Positions 7,781 through 18,103 are shown, counted from the first letter of the stretch. The stretch: DNA of 64,000 nt from Acidobacteriota bacterium (GCA_016185425.1 JACPNQ010000036.1:46558-110557), one strand, 5' to 3'. The notes: generated by a model from the letters alone, not told the origin. Translations and numbers: made by a program.

Positions 7781-10700
7781 CTAGGGTTTGGTTCCGCGTA
7801 TCCAGTTAAGAATCGTATTGTACTCGGGAGAACCCTTTTCAAATCGGACGCCGCCGCCGTGGGCGGGTTTTCCGGCGTTCACCACGCCTTCCACTTCCGC
7901 GCTCGAAGTCGGCTTCACGAGAATCAGGCTGCTTTCCGGATCTTCCAAATTGATCACATTTCGCGCCGTGGTCAACGTCGCATTAAACAGCGTGTGCGAC
8001 GCATGGCAGTGCACGCACGCTTGGCCATCCTTGCCGCGTGTCGTCAGCACCGGTTCCACATAGCCGCGAAAATAGTCGTCGTCGGGGCGCGCTCTTCCCG
8101 GACGCGCTCTCTGTGCGCCGCCTGCACGCCGCTCCGGCGCCGGCTGACTCGCCTTGACCGCTTGCAGAATAGGGTCCCGCGCGGCTCCTGGGGGTCCTGC
8201 AATTCGCGAGACTTCACCGAACGCCGCGTCGCGCACCATCTGTCCGGCCAGCAGCGCCAGCCGCCGGATCTCCGGATCTTCACTCTTCAGATGCGGCGCC
8301 AGCGCCTTGGCCATCCGGTCGTTCGCCGCGCCGAAGAACACGATCTGCTCCACGTCGTTCCCGATCCGGTTGTAAATGCCGTTGAAGGCCGTCGACCGAT
8401 CCGCCGCCGGATCGTACACATCCCCGCGCCGCAGTTCGAATTCGCTCAGCCCCGCCAACAGCCACTTCACCTGCTGCGCATTCCCGGACTCCAGCGCCTT
8501 CGCGAATTTCGTCGCCAGCCGGTCTTCAATCGCCAGCCGGCCCCGGATCGCCCGCTCTCGATCTTCCGCCTTCGCCAGACCGGGCACCCAGTTGTTGTAC
8601 AGGTAGCGGATATTCTCGTCGGCGATGTTATAGACCGCCTCTTTCAAATTCCGTTCCACCCAAGCGTGTTGCGGCGCCGCAAATCCGGCCAGCAGCGCGT
8701 CCTCGATCGCCTCACGCGCTGGCAGCGACGGCGTCCAATACCAATACTGCCAAGCTGCCTTGATCGCCTGCATCGCCACCGCGGGACTGGTATCGGCAGT
8801 CCGCTTCGCCAGCACGCTGGCAAACTCATCCCGTTTGGCCAGCGCCGAAAAGTGCGTCGCAAAAACTCGCGTCGAGGCCCAACGCTCCCGCTCGCTCGCC
8901 GACTGCAGCGCGTTCAGCAGCGGCTGTGCCGGAGCCTCCGGCCGGCGGCTGTAGACCTGGCGCATCGCCCACGCGGCCGCGCGCATCACCAGCTTGCTCG
9001 GGTCGTCCATCCGGGCGGCGATCGCCGGCAGCGAATCCACCCGCCCGAGGCGTCCCAGCGTCTCCAGTGCCTGCGCGCGGAACATCGGCTCGGGAACCGT
9101 CGTCAGCGCCTCAATCTCTCGCAGCCGGGCTGCGTCCGGCGCTGCCCAGATATCATCCAGCCCATCGAGCGTGTTCAACGGCCCTGTCACCGTCTTTCCC
9201 CACTTTGGCTCGGCCGGCTGCTCCGGATAATAGGCGCTCAGCGCCAACACCGCCATCTGCGTCTCGCGGAACGGTGTTCGGAAATTCTCGTACGTCTGCA
9301 GCGGGTCCAGCCAGCCGCCAAACGACTGCTGCCGTTTCAGCAGATAGGCTAGCCCTTTCGCTACCTGCGGATTTTCCCGCGGAACGCCCGCCGCATGAAG
9401 CGCCCACAACGCATGCCCCGTCTGGAACTCCACGGGAAACGATTTTTCGTCGAAGCGCGCCGGCCACTGCCCATCCGCCCGCTGCAGGCCCAGGATCCGC
9501 TCGGCGTTCTTCTGAATCTTTTCCGCATGTTTCGCCCGGTCAATCGCCGCCAGTGCCAGCGTCTGGTAGCAAAGATCGATCGTGTTCTTGATCTCGTGAT
9601 CCTGCGCAACGAGTTCCGCAATCTTCGGATCGCGCGTGTTCTCCCACGCATACCAGGCTACTTCGTAGGTGCTCACCAACGGCGTATTGCCATTCGTCTC
9701 ATCGCCCGGCAGCTTCGTCCGGTCTTTGTAATAGAGATTCAGATAGCCGCCAATCCCGGTGTGATACGCCGGCCGCGGATCGTGCGTCAGCTCGTTCTCA
9801 TAAACCCGCAGCAGGTGCGACATCCGGCCCAACACGTTCGCTGAAGCCGAAATTACGCGTGCCCACACCGCTCCCTCGGCTTCAAACCCATAGAATGGCC
9901 GCGGATTGTTATAGAACCGCTCGGCCAGGAAGGAGAGTTGCTGCGGATAGTGGACTGCGTATCCATTCCGCAACGCGTAAAGCTGGCCGCGCTGCGTAAA
10001 GTGCGTCGCATGGCAAGCCACGCAAAGCGTCGTCTCCTGGTGGTTGCTCGACACTCTATGAAAAAGTCCCCCGCGCCGGGGCGTGTTGGCATGCCACGAA
10101 TCGCCGGCGCCAACCAGGTAGTCCACCGCCGTTTGCACCGCCTGCTTGGGATCGCTGTACGGTGGAGCTTCGTAGACGCGCGTACGCAACCGGTAGAACG
10201 GATGTGTCAGTTTCACGCGCACGTAATAGGTGCCCGGCTCTTTCAATACTCGTGTCGTGAACTTGTTGCCGGGCAGTGCCTGCACCTCATGCGGAATCGT
10301 GACCGGATCTTCGCCCTCCGAATACTCCTTCAACTGCCCGCCAGCCACGCGATGCAGGCTGACATCGACCGGTATATTGTCCCGGTCCAGCAGTTCGATA
10401 CTGAAATAGACCAGTTGTGGTTTCGTACCCTTCCACTCAAACCGGAACAAATCCTCGTGCGGATTCGGCTCAATGCGAAGGCTCGTCGCCGCCGGGATGT
10501 AAGGCGCTTCATCTCCCGACGCCCAGACTACCTTCCCGAGCTCTATCGGATTCGCCGTCTGCCAGGTGTTGTTCGGCTCCGCCTCGAGATTGGGCATCGC
10601 CCCCAGATCGACTACTTGCACCGCCGCCGGAACGCTCAGCTCAATCCGAGTCGCCGCTCGCCCGTGCATCAGCGTGTACAGGTCCGGGTCGCCAACATGG

Positions 10701-10933
10701 AGCGTCTTCTCCGCGACCAGCGTCTCGGCCGCGAAGATCCGCACGCTACCCGGAGTTTTTATCTCGTTCGGTATCGGAACCGACACCAGAACGCTGTACG
10801 TGCTCTTCCCGTCCTTCGCCGGCAGCGGATGCGTACCGGGCGGGAGCAACCGGCGCCAGACAGGCGCAGGCTGCGCGAACGCATGAAATCCGCAAACGGC
10901 AAGGATCGCGGCCAGTATCGCTTTCCCCGGCAT
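7781..10933 (-). CDS. exported di-heme cytochrome fused to alpha-toroid and HEAT-type repeats
   Basis: 1050 aa. Residues 1-21 form a signal peptide (cleavage near FAQ-PAP). Residues about 25-255 look like beta-sandwich domains. The first CxxCH heme motif is C304-H308 (TTLCVACH). A helical repeat region follows (about 380-560), with squalene-cyclase/toroid-like texture (ALWALHAAG, LLKRQQSFGGW, MAVLALSAYYP). HEAT-like helices occupy about 600-900 (RAQALETLGRLGRVDSL). The C-terminal 100 residues are a cytochrome domain with the second heme motif C973-H977 (ACVHCH), ending NTILNWIRG, which resembles the domain seen in PSCyt1 proteins. This suggests a periplasmic electron-carrying or sensor protein. 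I do not recognise a characterised enzyme with this layout, and the repeat-class calls are by eye. Confidence 0.7.
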   Translation of the reverse strand: MPGKAILAAILAVCGFHAFAQPAPVWRRLLPPGTHPLPAKDGKSTYSVLVSVPIPNEIKTPGSVRIFAAETLVAEKTLHVGDPDLYTLMHGRAATRIELSVPAAVQVVDLGAMPNLEAEPNNTWQTANPIELGKVVWASGDEAPYIPAATSLRIEPNPHEDLFRFEWKGTKPQLVYFSIELLDRDNIPVDVSLHRVAGGQLKEYSEGEDPVTIPHEVQALPGNKFTTRVLKEPGTYYVRVKLTHPFYRLRTRVYEAPPYSDPKQAVQTAVDYLVGAGDSWHANTPRRGGLFHRVSSNHQETTLCVACHATHFTQRGQLYALRNGYAVHYPQQLSFLAERFYNNPRPFYGFEAEGAVWARVISASANVLGRMSHLLRVYENELTHDPRPAYHTGIGGYLNLYYKDRTKLPGDETNGNTPLVSTYEVAWYAWENTRDPKIAELVAQDHEIKNTIDLCYQTLALAAIDRAKHAEKIQKNAERILGLQRADGQWPARFDEKSFPVEFQTGHALWALHAAGVPRENPQVAKGLAYLLKRQQSFGGWLDPLQTYENFRTPFRETQMAVLALSAYYPEQPAEPKWGKTVTGPLNTLDGLDDIWAAPDAARLREIEALTTVPEPMFRAQALETLGRLGRVDSLPAIAARMDDPSKLVMRAAAWAMRQVYSRRPEAPAQPLLNALQSASERERWASTRVFATHFSALAKRDEFASVLAKRTADTSPAVAMQAIKAAWQYWYWTPSLPAREAIEDALLAGFAAPQHAWVERNLKEAVYNIADENIRYLYNNWVPGLAKAEDRERAIRGRLAIEDRLATKFAKALESGNAQQVKWLLAGLSEFELRRGDVYDPAADRSTAFNGIYNRIGNDVEQIVFFGAANDRMAKALAPHLKSEDPEIRRLALLAGQMVRDAAFGEVSRIAGPPGAARDPILQAVKASQPAPERRAGGAQRARPGRARPDDDYFRGYVEPVLTTRGKDGQACVHCHASHTLFNATLTTARNVINLEDPESSLILVKPTSSAEVEGVVNAGKPAHGGGVRFEKGSPEYNTILNWIRGTKP

Positions 10934-10943
10934 CAGCCTTACT

Positions 10944-13247
10944 CTATCCGAGTTTGCCGGCTAGCCGTTGAATCTCATCCTGGTCGGACTTTGTGGGATT
11001 ATTCTTCCGGGCATCGTCTAGTTCCCGGCGCGCCTTGATCTTGTCTCCCGATTGCAGATACGCCGTTGCTAACCGGATATGGAACAACGCGATTTGCGGA
11101 TGCTTGCCCGTCAATTCGGTAAAGATCGATGCCGCGTTCTGCGGCAGATTCTTCTTCAGATAGACAAACCCGAGCGTGTCGGCAATCATCGGATCGGCCG
11201 GCGATTTCGACTTGGCCTTCTGCGCGTACGTCAGCGCCAGGTCGAGGTTGCTCCCCTGGTCGGCCAGATAGAACGAGTAGTTGTTCAGCGCAATCACGTT
11301 GTCCGGCTCAATCTTCAACACCTGCTCATAAAGCGGCGCCGCTTCCGTTCTCCGGTTCACCTGGTCGAGCGCCATCGCCCGCTGCAGGATCGGCGCTACG
11401 TTGTTCGGCATCGCCTCGCTGGCTTTCTTCCACGAATCAATCGCCTGCCCCAAGTCGCCCTTCTGGCGGTAGGCCTCCGCGATGCGCGTATGATGATCGA
11501 AATTCTTTGGATCGGCCGCAAGCAACTGCTTGTATATAGCAATGCCCTCCTCAAACTTGCCGCTCCGGACTGACAGGTTGGCGATGGCCACTTGCAACGC
11601 CGGCGATTTTGGGAACTTGTCGTTCGCCCCGTTCAATAGCTTGATCGCCCGGTCAAACTGCTTTTGCGCGGCATACACTTCCGTCAGCCCCATCAGACCG
11701 CGCAAATCGGGAGGAGTGCCGTTATACAGCTCCAAAAATAGCGTCTCTGCCTCTTTGTAGTTCTTCTCCTGGAACTGTACGTACGCTAACTGGTACTTGG
11801 CATCCGTCTGCTTCGGATTCAGCTTCAGCGTCTCCCGCAGCAAAGTTTGCGAATCCGCCAGCTTCCCCTGTCGCACAAGCGCGTGGGATTTGATCAGCCG
11901 GGCATACAGATTACCGGGATCCATCTGCAGGATCTCATTGGCTGCACTGGTCGCCGCGGCATACTCGCCACGCGTCACCTGGACCTGAGCCAGCGAAATT
12001 CGCGCCGGCAGGTAGTCCGGACGCGTGCGCAATGCATCGGTGAATTGGCTCCTCGCTCCGTCCAGATCGCCCTTCGAGAGCAGCGCGCGGCCCAGGTTGT
12101 ACCGCAGCACAAAGTTCTCCGGCATCTTGGCCACAACCGACTCAAGCTCGCTGATCGCCGTATTGATCTGTTCCGGCTTGCCGGCATACAGCCACAACGA
12201 CGCGCGCATCGCGATCGCTTCCGGATCGTTCTTGTCCTCTTTCAGGATCTTTTCGCAAAGCTCAAGCGCTTCTTGCGTACGGTTCTGCGCCACACGCACT
12301 TCGATCAACCGTTTTTCAAAAGCTCTCGCCCGTGCCGCATCCTGCTTCACGCCGTCTGCGTACGTTTCGGCCGCGCGCTCGAAATTGCGCGCCCGGTAAT
12401 AGAAGTCGCCCACATCCATTTGCGCGCCCGGGAAATCGGTTTTGTTCGAAAGCATCCCGCTCAACACTTTTTCCATCTCTTCCGGCTTCTGGTTGACGAA
12501 ATAGTGTGCGGCCAGGCGCAGCCGGTTCGCGGAATCTTTGGGGTTGTTCGCGGATCGTTCCGCCAGCACCTTCTCCGCTTCGTCGGGCTTGCCCTGCAAC
12601 ATGGCGACGCCGTACAGCAGATCGTACGCCTGTCCGAACGTCTTGTCCTTGGCGATAAGCGTTTTTACATACACCGTCGCTTCATCGAGCCGCCGGAGAG
12701 CCAACAACGTTCGGGCGATCGTCATCTGCAGCATCTGCTGATCCGGCTTCTTCTTATCCGCCTGGTGGAATAGCGCCAGGCCTTCTTCCGTTTTGCCGTC
12801 CGCTACCGCCATATAGCCACGGAGCCGCAACTCTTCGTATGTACCCTTGCCCCGCTTCTCCAGCCGCGACGCCAGATCCCGGATATCCGTCATCAGGTTT
12901 TTGAACTTAATCGGGTTCTGCACGTACGCCGTCAGATAGATATCGGCCAATTTGCTGTGCGCGTCGAGGTTTTCCGGCTGCAGTTCGATCGTACGTTGCA
13001 GGTTTCCCATCGCTTCGGCGTGCGCCCCCAACCTCAGGTTTGTCAGCGCCAGCTTGTAGTACGCCTCCCCAAAACGGGGATCCACTTTGATGGCATTCAA
13101 ATACATCAGCCGGGCCTGTCTGTATTGGCCCTTGTCGAAATACTTGTTACCGCCGTCCAGGGCCTTCTTTTTTTTCGCCTCCGGACTACAGGCGGCCGCA
13201 AACAGGGCGAGTACGATCAACAACAGAGTGGAAATGCGTCTTGTCAT
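10944..13247 (-). CDS. TPR-repeat lipoprotein
   Basis: 767 aa from the ATG at 13247, preferred over one 33 nt upstream because it opens with a lipoprotein signal (MTRRISTLLLIVLALFAAAC, lipid-anchored cysteine at residue 20). The rest is about 20 tandem TPR or TPR-like units, so the protein should be a membrane-anchored periplasmic scaffold. The overall plan resembles the TPR lipoprotein (PrsT type) found with exosortase systems, but the match is by architecture only. The C-terminal 290 residues are paralogous to the whole 309-aa TPR protein at 1407-2336. It lies 10 bp upstream of the di-heme gene and about 100 bp downstream of the beta-propeller gene. Confidence 0.85.
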   Translation of the reverse strand: MTRRISTLLLIVLALFAAACSPEAKKKKALDGGNKYFDKGQYRQARLMYLNAIKVDPRFGEAYYKLALTNLRLGAHAEAMGNLQRTIELQPENLDAHSKLADIYLTAYVQNPIKFKNLMTDIRDLASRLEKRGKGTYEELRLRGYMAVADGKTEEGLALFHQADKKKPDQQMLQMTIARTLLALRRLDEATVYVKTLIAKDKTFGQAYDLLYGVAMLQGKPDEAEKVLAERSANNPKDSANRLRLAAHYFVNQKPEEMEKVLSGMLSNKTDFPGAQMDVGDFYYRARNFERAAETYADGVKQDAARARAFEKRLIEVRVAQNRTQEALELCEKILKEDKNDPEAIAMRASLWLYAGKPEQINTAISELESVVAKMPENFVLRYNLGRALLSKGDLDGARSQFTDALRTRPDYLPARISLAQVQVTRGEYAAATSAANEILQMDPGNLYARLIKSHALVRQGKLADSQTLLRETLKLNPKQTDAKYQLAYVQFQEKNYKEAETLFLELYNGTPPDLRGLMGLTEVYAAQKQFDRAIKLLNGANDKFPKSPALQVAIANLSVRSGKFEEGIAIYKQLLAADPKNFDHHTRIAEAYRQKGDLGQAIDSWKKASEAMPNNVAPILQRAMALDQVNRRTEAAPLYEQVLKIEPDNVIALNNYSFYLADQGSNLDLALTYAQKAKSKSPADPMIADTLGFVYLKKNLPQNAASIFTELTGKHPQIALFHIRLATAYLQSGDKIKARRELDDARKNNPTKSDQDEIQRLAGKLG

Positions 13248-13349
13248 GAATTTACCGGCAAACCAGAGATTCCTACACATGATATCGCGAGTAGGCGCAA
13301 TCCAGTAGGGACGATCACTCCCTTTCTATCGGCGGAAAATGGCGAAGCT

Positions 13350-16300
13350 TTATTCGACCGATATTACGGGAACCACGGGTCCGGTAATCGAACTCATCAC
13401 CCCGCCGATACGCAAGACCACCTGCAGATTGGGGCCCTTCTCATGGAATCCGGGCACGCGGAAGTTGATCTGATACAACCCGACGTAACCGGGCACCAGC
13501 CCGCTCCAGTCGACGATCATCTGCTCCTGCGTCCGAAATCCTCTCGTCTTATCGGCTTCTGTCTCGACTTTTTTGAAATAAAGCTCCAGAGTATCCGTTT
13601 CGGCCAGTTTGTCGGTCGGCGCAGGCACACCGGAAGTCAGTCGCACGCCACCCTTCGGATTTCCCAGGCCGATCGCGTACATCACCAACGGCTCATCCCG
13701 CTTGGCGGGATCGTCATTAGTGACAGCCTGTCCATTCGGACGGAATACCAGCGCCCGCTTCGTCTGCGAATCGGCCAGCACGGCCGGAGCATACTTGCTG
13801 ACAGTCATCTGGACCGCTTGCGACGATATCTTCCTGTCAATCGAGCGCACCATGATCGAATAGCGGCCCGCCGCTAACTCCGGCGGCACCTGCGCATTAA
13901 TCTGTCCGCCCGATGTCATCAACAGCGGGATCGGCGAGTTGTTGATCGTCACGCAGGTCCCGCCGAGCGTCAGCGGCAGCGGAGCGGCCGACGCTGTCGC
14001 CGGCGCCGCCAGATTCTGTCCGAATATCGAAATCAAACCATTCGGCGCGGCGGTCGCCGTAAAGTTGCCAACGTTCACCACGCCCGCCGGCGGCACCGCC
14101 GGCCGCTCTGTAATTACCGGCGTCGTGAGCGGAACGATATTTAATCCGCTCGCGGTCAGCACGTACGCATTCTCCAACGACGCGTCCACAGCCATCGTGC
14201 GCCCGTCAATATTCACACGCTGCGTTCCGACAACGGCCGACACCGGGCCCTCGAGGGCAGCCGCCGTCCGCATCGTCAGACCGGTCGTTGCGTTAACCAG
14301 TTCGATCGCCGGTGCCTCGGTAACGGTTGCGTTGGCGTTGGCCCGGATAGGTTGCGAGAATTTCGCATACACCGCGCCCGACGCCGCGAATACGGCCGCA
14401 ACCGGACGCGATGTCGGCGCCGTCGCGCCCGGCCGCTCTGGAACGCCGCCCGCGCCAATCCCGCCCGTACCGGCGATCGGAGAAAGACTCTGATTCAAAA
14501 CAATGTCGTTCACCAGGAAATACTGCCCCCGCGGCCCCGCGCTCACCGGGCCAAAGAATCCTTGAATCGGCGCTGTCGCCACCTGGCGCGCCGCCACGAA
14601 ATCATCCACCAGCGAGTCGTACAAATACGCGTTGCCATTGCCGGCGAGCAGCAACATATACTCACCGTTCGGCGTCGCCACCAGTGTCCTCGGCGCCGGG
14701 ATCGTCGCCGAGCCGATCACCGCGCTCACCCGCCGCGGCACGGCCTCGTCGCCGATCACGCGCCACAACGTGCCATTGCTCATCATGATCTGCAATCCCG
14801 TTTGCGTCGCGGCGATATTGGTCGGCGAGATGACAGCCGTCGCACCGTTAAACGGGATCGCGGGAAACTTCACGCTGCCCGATACCTGCATCTTGTCGAG
14901 GTCGATCATGCTGATCGATTCCCCGCCCGAATTCGCGACATACAGTGTCGAAGAATCCGGCGACATCGCGAGCGAGCGCGGCAACTGGCCTACTTTGATG
15001 GATGCGAGAAATCGCTTCCCGCGCGTATCGAACACCTCCACTCGATTCATTCCGGAGTTGGAGATGTATAGCCGGTTCCGCACGGCATCGACAACGATGT
15101 CCGTCAATCCTTCGTTCGGCGAAATCGCCTGCCGCACCGGAATCAGATCGCCGCGCGACTCGGTGTTGCGCGAGTTCTGGAACACGCGGATCGTCGCCGG
15201 CATATTGATCGCCTGCGGCGACGTAATCAAATAGTCGTGCGCCGCCGGTGTGCCAAGCCCGCGCGCATTCACGAAGTTGAACGCAATATCAAAAGCGGTG
15301 TCCTGGCCATTCCTGATCACACGCAGCGAAGGCGCCGTCTGCTGCGTCACCTGTTGCGGATTGGTCAATCCCGGTATTGTGCCCGCACCCGGAATCGGAA
15401 CCGTCGGCGCAATGATAATCACACCACCTCCCGGCGCGCCGCCACCGGGCCCCACAATTCCTAAACCCGGAACCGCCACTCCACCGAGCGTCTGCACCAG
15501 CGTCGCCGTCGCCGTCACTGGCCCCGTCGATCGCCCCAGGTTCAGCAGATTCACCGTCTGCCGTGTGCCCTCCGGTGCTGAGTTGCATTGATCGGTAGCA
15601 AGCAGCACCGCGCTCGACGCCGGCTCAAGCAGCGGATTCCGCGAAACTTCATTCAACGGAATGATCGTAAAACCCGATTCCGATAGCGCATAAATCGTGT
15701 TTCCGTCCGCCGATAGAATCATCTTCCCCGCAAGGTTCTCCGGCAACTGCAACCCATCGAGAATCAAAAGGTTATCGGCATCGTTGACCATCAACTGCGT
15801 CACATTCGCACGCGCCGCCGGATTCTGAATCGGCGCGATATTGAATGCGGAATAGATTGTCGCGCCATCCGTCGAAAAGACGCTACCGCCTTGATTCTGT
15901 TGGAGATTGAACTGTTGCCCCACCTGCGCGAACCCCTGCGCGGTGATGTTCACCGACAACGGGAACGGCGCGTTGGCGGCGTTCTGTTGCGCGATCACTG
16001 CGAGGGTGTCGGTATCGAATAACCGCAAGCCCACCATGAACTTAGAGCCATCGGGCGATACGGAGAGCACGGTCGAGAGGTCGCCGACGATGCGGCTCCG
16101 AAGTACCGATCTGGATGCTGTTTCATACACAAAAACGACACGATTTTGCGCTTGATATGCGTTTAAACCGATGATTTTTGACCCATCTCGCGTAGCAATG
16201 AGCTGACTTCTGTTCGCCAGAAACGTCCTGCCCGAAGGAGCGGGAAGTGTGGGCGGCAGGGGCGGTGGAGGCGCAACCGGAACCGTGGCAAGCGTCTCGC

Positions 16301-16778
16301 CGTCAGTCACCGCCGGATCGAAAACAAGCATTGTATTCAGCAAGTTGCCGGCGCCTGACCCGATCGTCGTAATCAACACGCGCCCATCGCTTCCCACCGC
16401 CACGCCTTCCGGCTTCGCCGGCAAACTCACCTTCCGCACCACCACCGGCGCGGCCGGGCGCGTATCGATGATGTTGATCGATGATGCGTCGTGACACGTT
16501 ACAAACAAAAGAGTTCCGTCCGGAGACAGCGCGGCTGCAAGCGGGTTCGCATCGGTTGGAACAGAGGCGATGATGCGGCGCTGTGTGGTGGAGAAGATGT
16601 CGATCCGGTTGTAAGGAACGGAGCGAACAAGATAAAGAAGACTGCGATTGTTGTCGAGAACAAGATCGCCGGCGCCGCCGGTGACGTTCACCACCGTGCC
16701 GATCGTGGCTGCGGGGGCGACCCACAAGCCCATTAAAACACAGAGGCTTACAAGCGAAGACGAGCGTAGGGCACCCAT
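13350..16778 (-). CDS. secreted YVTN-type beta-propeller protein with TIGR03437 C-terminal domain
   Basis: 1142 aa from the ATG at 16778, which has a GGTGG ribosome-binding site 5 nt ahead; a GTG 21 nt upstream is the alternative. The signal peptide is MGALRSSSLVSLCVLMGLWVAPA. The body has repeated propeller blades of the surface-layer/YVTN type, for example ALSPDGTLLFVTCHDASSI and AMSPDSSTLYVANSGGES, separated by loops rich in G, P and A. The C-terminal 250 or so residues contain PNGLISIFGQNLA, GGQINAQVP and GLVPGYVGLYQINFRVP, the hallmarks of the TIGR03437 domain that is very abundant in Solibacter-like Acidobacteria. Likely cell surface or secreted; binding partner unknown. Confidence 0.87.
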   Translation of the reverse strand: MGALRSSSLVSLCVLMGLWVAPAATIGTVVNVTGGAGDLVLDNNRSLLYLVRSVPYNRIDIFSTTQRRIIASVPTDANPLAAALSPDGTLLFVTCHDASSINIIDTRPAAPVVVRKVSLPAKPEGVAVGSDGRVLITTIGSGAGNLLNTMLVFDPAVTDGETLATVPVAPPPPLPPTLPAPSGRTFLANRSQLIATRDGSKIIGLNAYQAQNRVVFVYETASRSVLRSRIVGDLSTVLSVSPDGSKFMVGLRLFDTDTLAVIAQQNAANAPFPLSVNITAQGFAQVGQQFNLQQNQGGSVFSTDGATIYSAFNIAPIQNPAARANVTQLMVNDADNLLILDGLQLPENLAGKMILSADGNTIYALSESGFTIIPLNEVSRNPLLEPASSAVLLATDQCNSAPEGTRQTVNLLNLGRSTGPVTATATLVQTLGGVAVPGLGIVGPGGGAPGGGVIIIAPTVPIPGAGTIPGLTNPQQVTQQTAPSLRVIRNGQDTAFDIAFNFVNARGLGTPAAHDYLITSPQAINMPATIRVFQNSRNTESRGDLIPVRQAISPNEGLTDIVVDAVRNRLYISNSGMNRVEVFDTRGKRFLASIKVGQLPRSLAMSPDSSTLYVANSGGESISMIDLDKMQVSGSVKFPAIPFNGATAVISPTNIAATQTGLQIMMSNGTLWRVIGDEAVPRRVSAVIGSATIPAPRTLVATPNGEYMLLLAGNGNAYLYDSLVDDFVAARQVATAPIQGFFGPVSAGPRGQYFLVNDIVLNQSLSPIAGTGGIGAGGVPERPGATAPTSRPVAAVFAASGAVYAKFSQPIRANANATVTEAPAIELVNATTGLTMRTAAALEGPVSAVVGTQRVNIDGRTMAVDASLENAYVLTASGLNIVPLTTPVITERPAVPPAGVVNVGNFTATAAPNGLISIFGQNLAAPATASAAPLPLTLGGTCVTINNSPIPLLMTSGGQINAQVPPELAAGRYSIMVRSIDRKISSQAVQMTVSKYAPAVLADSQTKRALVFRPNGQAVTNDDPAKRDEPLVMYAIGLGNPKGGVRLTSGVPAPTDKLAETDTLELYFKKVETEADKTRGFRTQEQMIVDWSGLVPGYVGLYQINFRVPGFHEKGPNLQVVLRIGGVMSSITGPVVPVISVE

Positions 16779-16809
16779 GAATCCACCAATATAACCCACG
16801 CCATCCCGC

Positions 16810-18090
16810 TTAGTTGCGGAGCGCGGCGACCAGCGTGCCGGTTTCTTTCAATAGTTCCAACCGCGCGCGATCGAGTCCGAATCGAGCGTCAAACAGCGCC
16901 ATCCACTTCTCGTTCTCAATGAATCGCGCCTCTTCGATCTGCTTCTGTGTCGTGCGGCCTTCGTCAAACAGCGCCAGGAGCAGCGTCGTTTGCTCGCGCG
17001 CCACTTGCAGATCGAGATTGGCAACTTCCACTCCGGCCTCTTGCGCGGCGAGATCCTGCCACGCTTTCCGAACCTGCACCGATGTGCGTCCGCGTTCCGC
17101 GTTTAGCTGCGTGCGAAGGCCCGTCAATTCCACATCGACAACACCCTTCTGTTCGCGCGCGGCGAGGCTGGGAAGAATCGGAATTTGAATCGACACACCG
17201 ATTTGGCCGTTGTGGCGCTGGAACCGGTTGAAGAACTTGTCGTAGTTGTTGAAGCGGGAGAAGAGGCCATACTGCGCGACGAGATCGAGTCGCGGAAGAC
17301 GCGAGGCTTCGTACGACTTCCGCTCGAATCCCTTCGCGACCATGACAGATTCCAGGCGGCGAATCTCCTTATTGTTTTGCAGGCCGGCAACGATGGCATC
17401 CGCTTCGCTCGCCAGCGCAACCTGAATCGCCGACTCCTGTTCGGCAGGACGTGCACGGTCGCCGCCGGCCATGCCGGCCAGCAGGGCGAGCTGGGATTCC
17501 GCGTCGGCCTGCGCAGCTTCCAGCCGCAAAATCCTTTGCTTGGCCTGCGCGATGCGGAGAGTCGAGCGGCGAGCTTCAATGGGCAGTTCCCTGCCCGCTT
17601 CAACGCGCGCCTTCACCGATTCACCGACACGTTCGAGCGCCGCCGCCTGATCGCGAGCGGCACGAACGGCGGCGGCTAATCTCCCCGCTTCGACATAGAG
17701 CACCGCGGCGCGATAACCGATTTCGTCGTGCTTCATCGCCGTATTCACGCCAGCGGTCTTCTCTTCGGCGCGCGCCTTTTCGAGCAACATCCGTTTCTCG
17801 TGATTGAAGACGCTCGCAATGGAGCGGGCTTCCAGGATCGATGGCGCCGATCCTTCGATGCTCAGCGGAAAACCGCTTGAGTAGGCGAGGCCGCTGCCCG
17901 CAAAGACCTTTGGATAGAACGGATCCTTCGCCGCGCGGGCCGCGCCCGCCGCCTTGCGCTCCTCCAATTTGGCGAGGGTGACTTCGGCATTCTGGGATAG
18001 GGCGAGGTTCAGGACCTGCGGAAGCGTGACCGTCCGGACTTCAGCGAACAGCACCGCGCCACACGATAGAAACAGGAAGATTCGTTGCAT
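16810..18090 (-). CDS. TolC-family outer-membrane efflux protein
   Basis: 426 aa from the ATG at 18090: signal peptide MQRIFLFLSCGAVLFA, then VTLPQVLNLALSQN, the standard TolC opening. Long alpha-helical, Ala/Glu/Arg-rich segments form the two coiled-coil repeats, separated by FSRFNNYDKFFNRFQRHNGQIGVSIQIPI, a typical inter-repeat beta-segment. The start is uncertain: an AAGGAGG lies immediately against this ATG, which is too close for normal use, and an in-frame ATG at 18126 would add a charged 12-residue tail and overlap the SDR gene by 23 nt. No inner-membrane partner adjoins it; the RND operon lies 35 kb away, so pairing is unknown. Confidence 0.85.
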   Translation of the reverse strand: MQRIFLFLSCGAVLFAEVRTVTLPQVLNLALSQNAEVTLAKLEERKAAGAARAAKDPFYPKVFAGSGLAYSSGFPLSIEGSAPSILEARSIASVFNHEKRMLLEKARAEEKTAGVNTAMKHDEIGYRAAVLYVEAGRLAAAVRAARDQAAALERVGESVKARVEAGRELPIEARRSTLRIAQAKQRILRLEAAQADAESQLALLAGMAGGDRARPAEQESAIQVALASEADAIVAGLQNNKEIRRLESVMVAKGFERKSYEASRLPRLDLVAQYGLFSRFNNYDKFFNRFQRHNGQIGVSIQIPILPSLAAREQKGVVDVELTGLRTQLNAERGRTSVQVRKAWQDLAAQEAGVEVANLDLQVAREQTTLLLALFDEGRTTQKQIEEARFIENEKWMALFDARFGLDRARLELLKETGTLVAALRN

Positions 18091-18103
18091 CCTCCTTCTA
18101 TCA

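Noticed and set aside
7775..9352. A 525-codon open frame on the plus strand
   Set aside because: It lies fully antisense to the di-heme/HEAT protein gene, has Arg/His/Gln-rich composition typical of the mirror of a GC-rich gene and no domain; a shadow frame.
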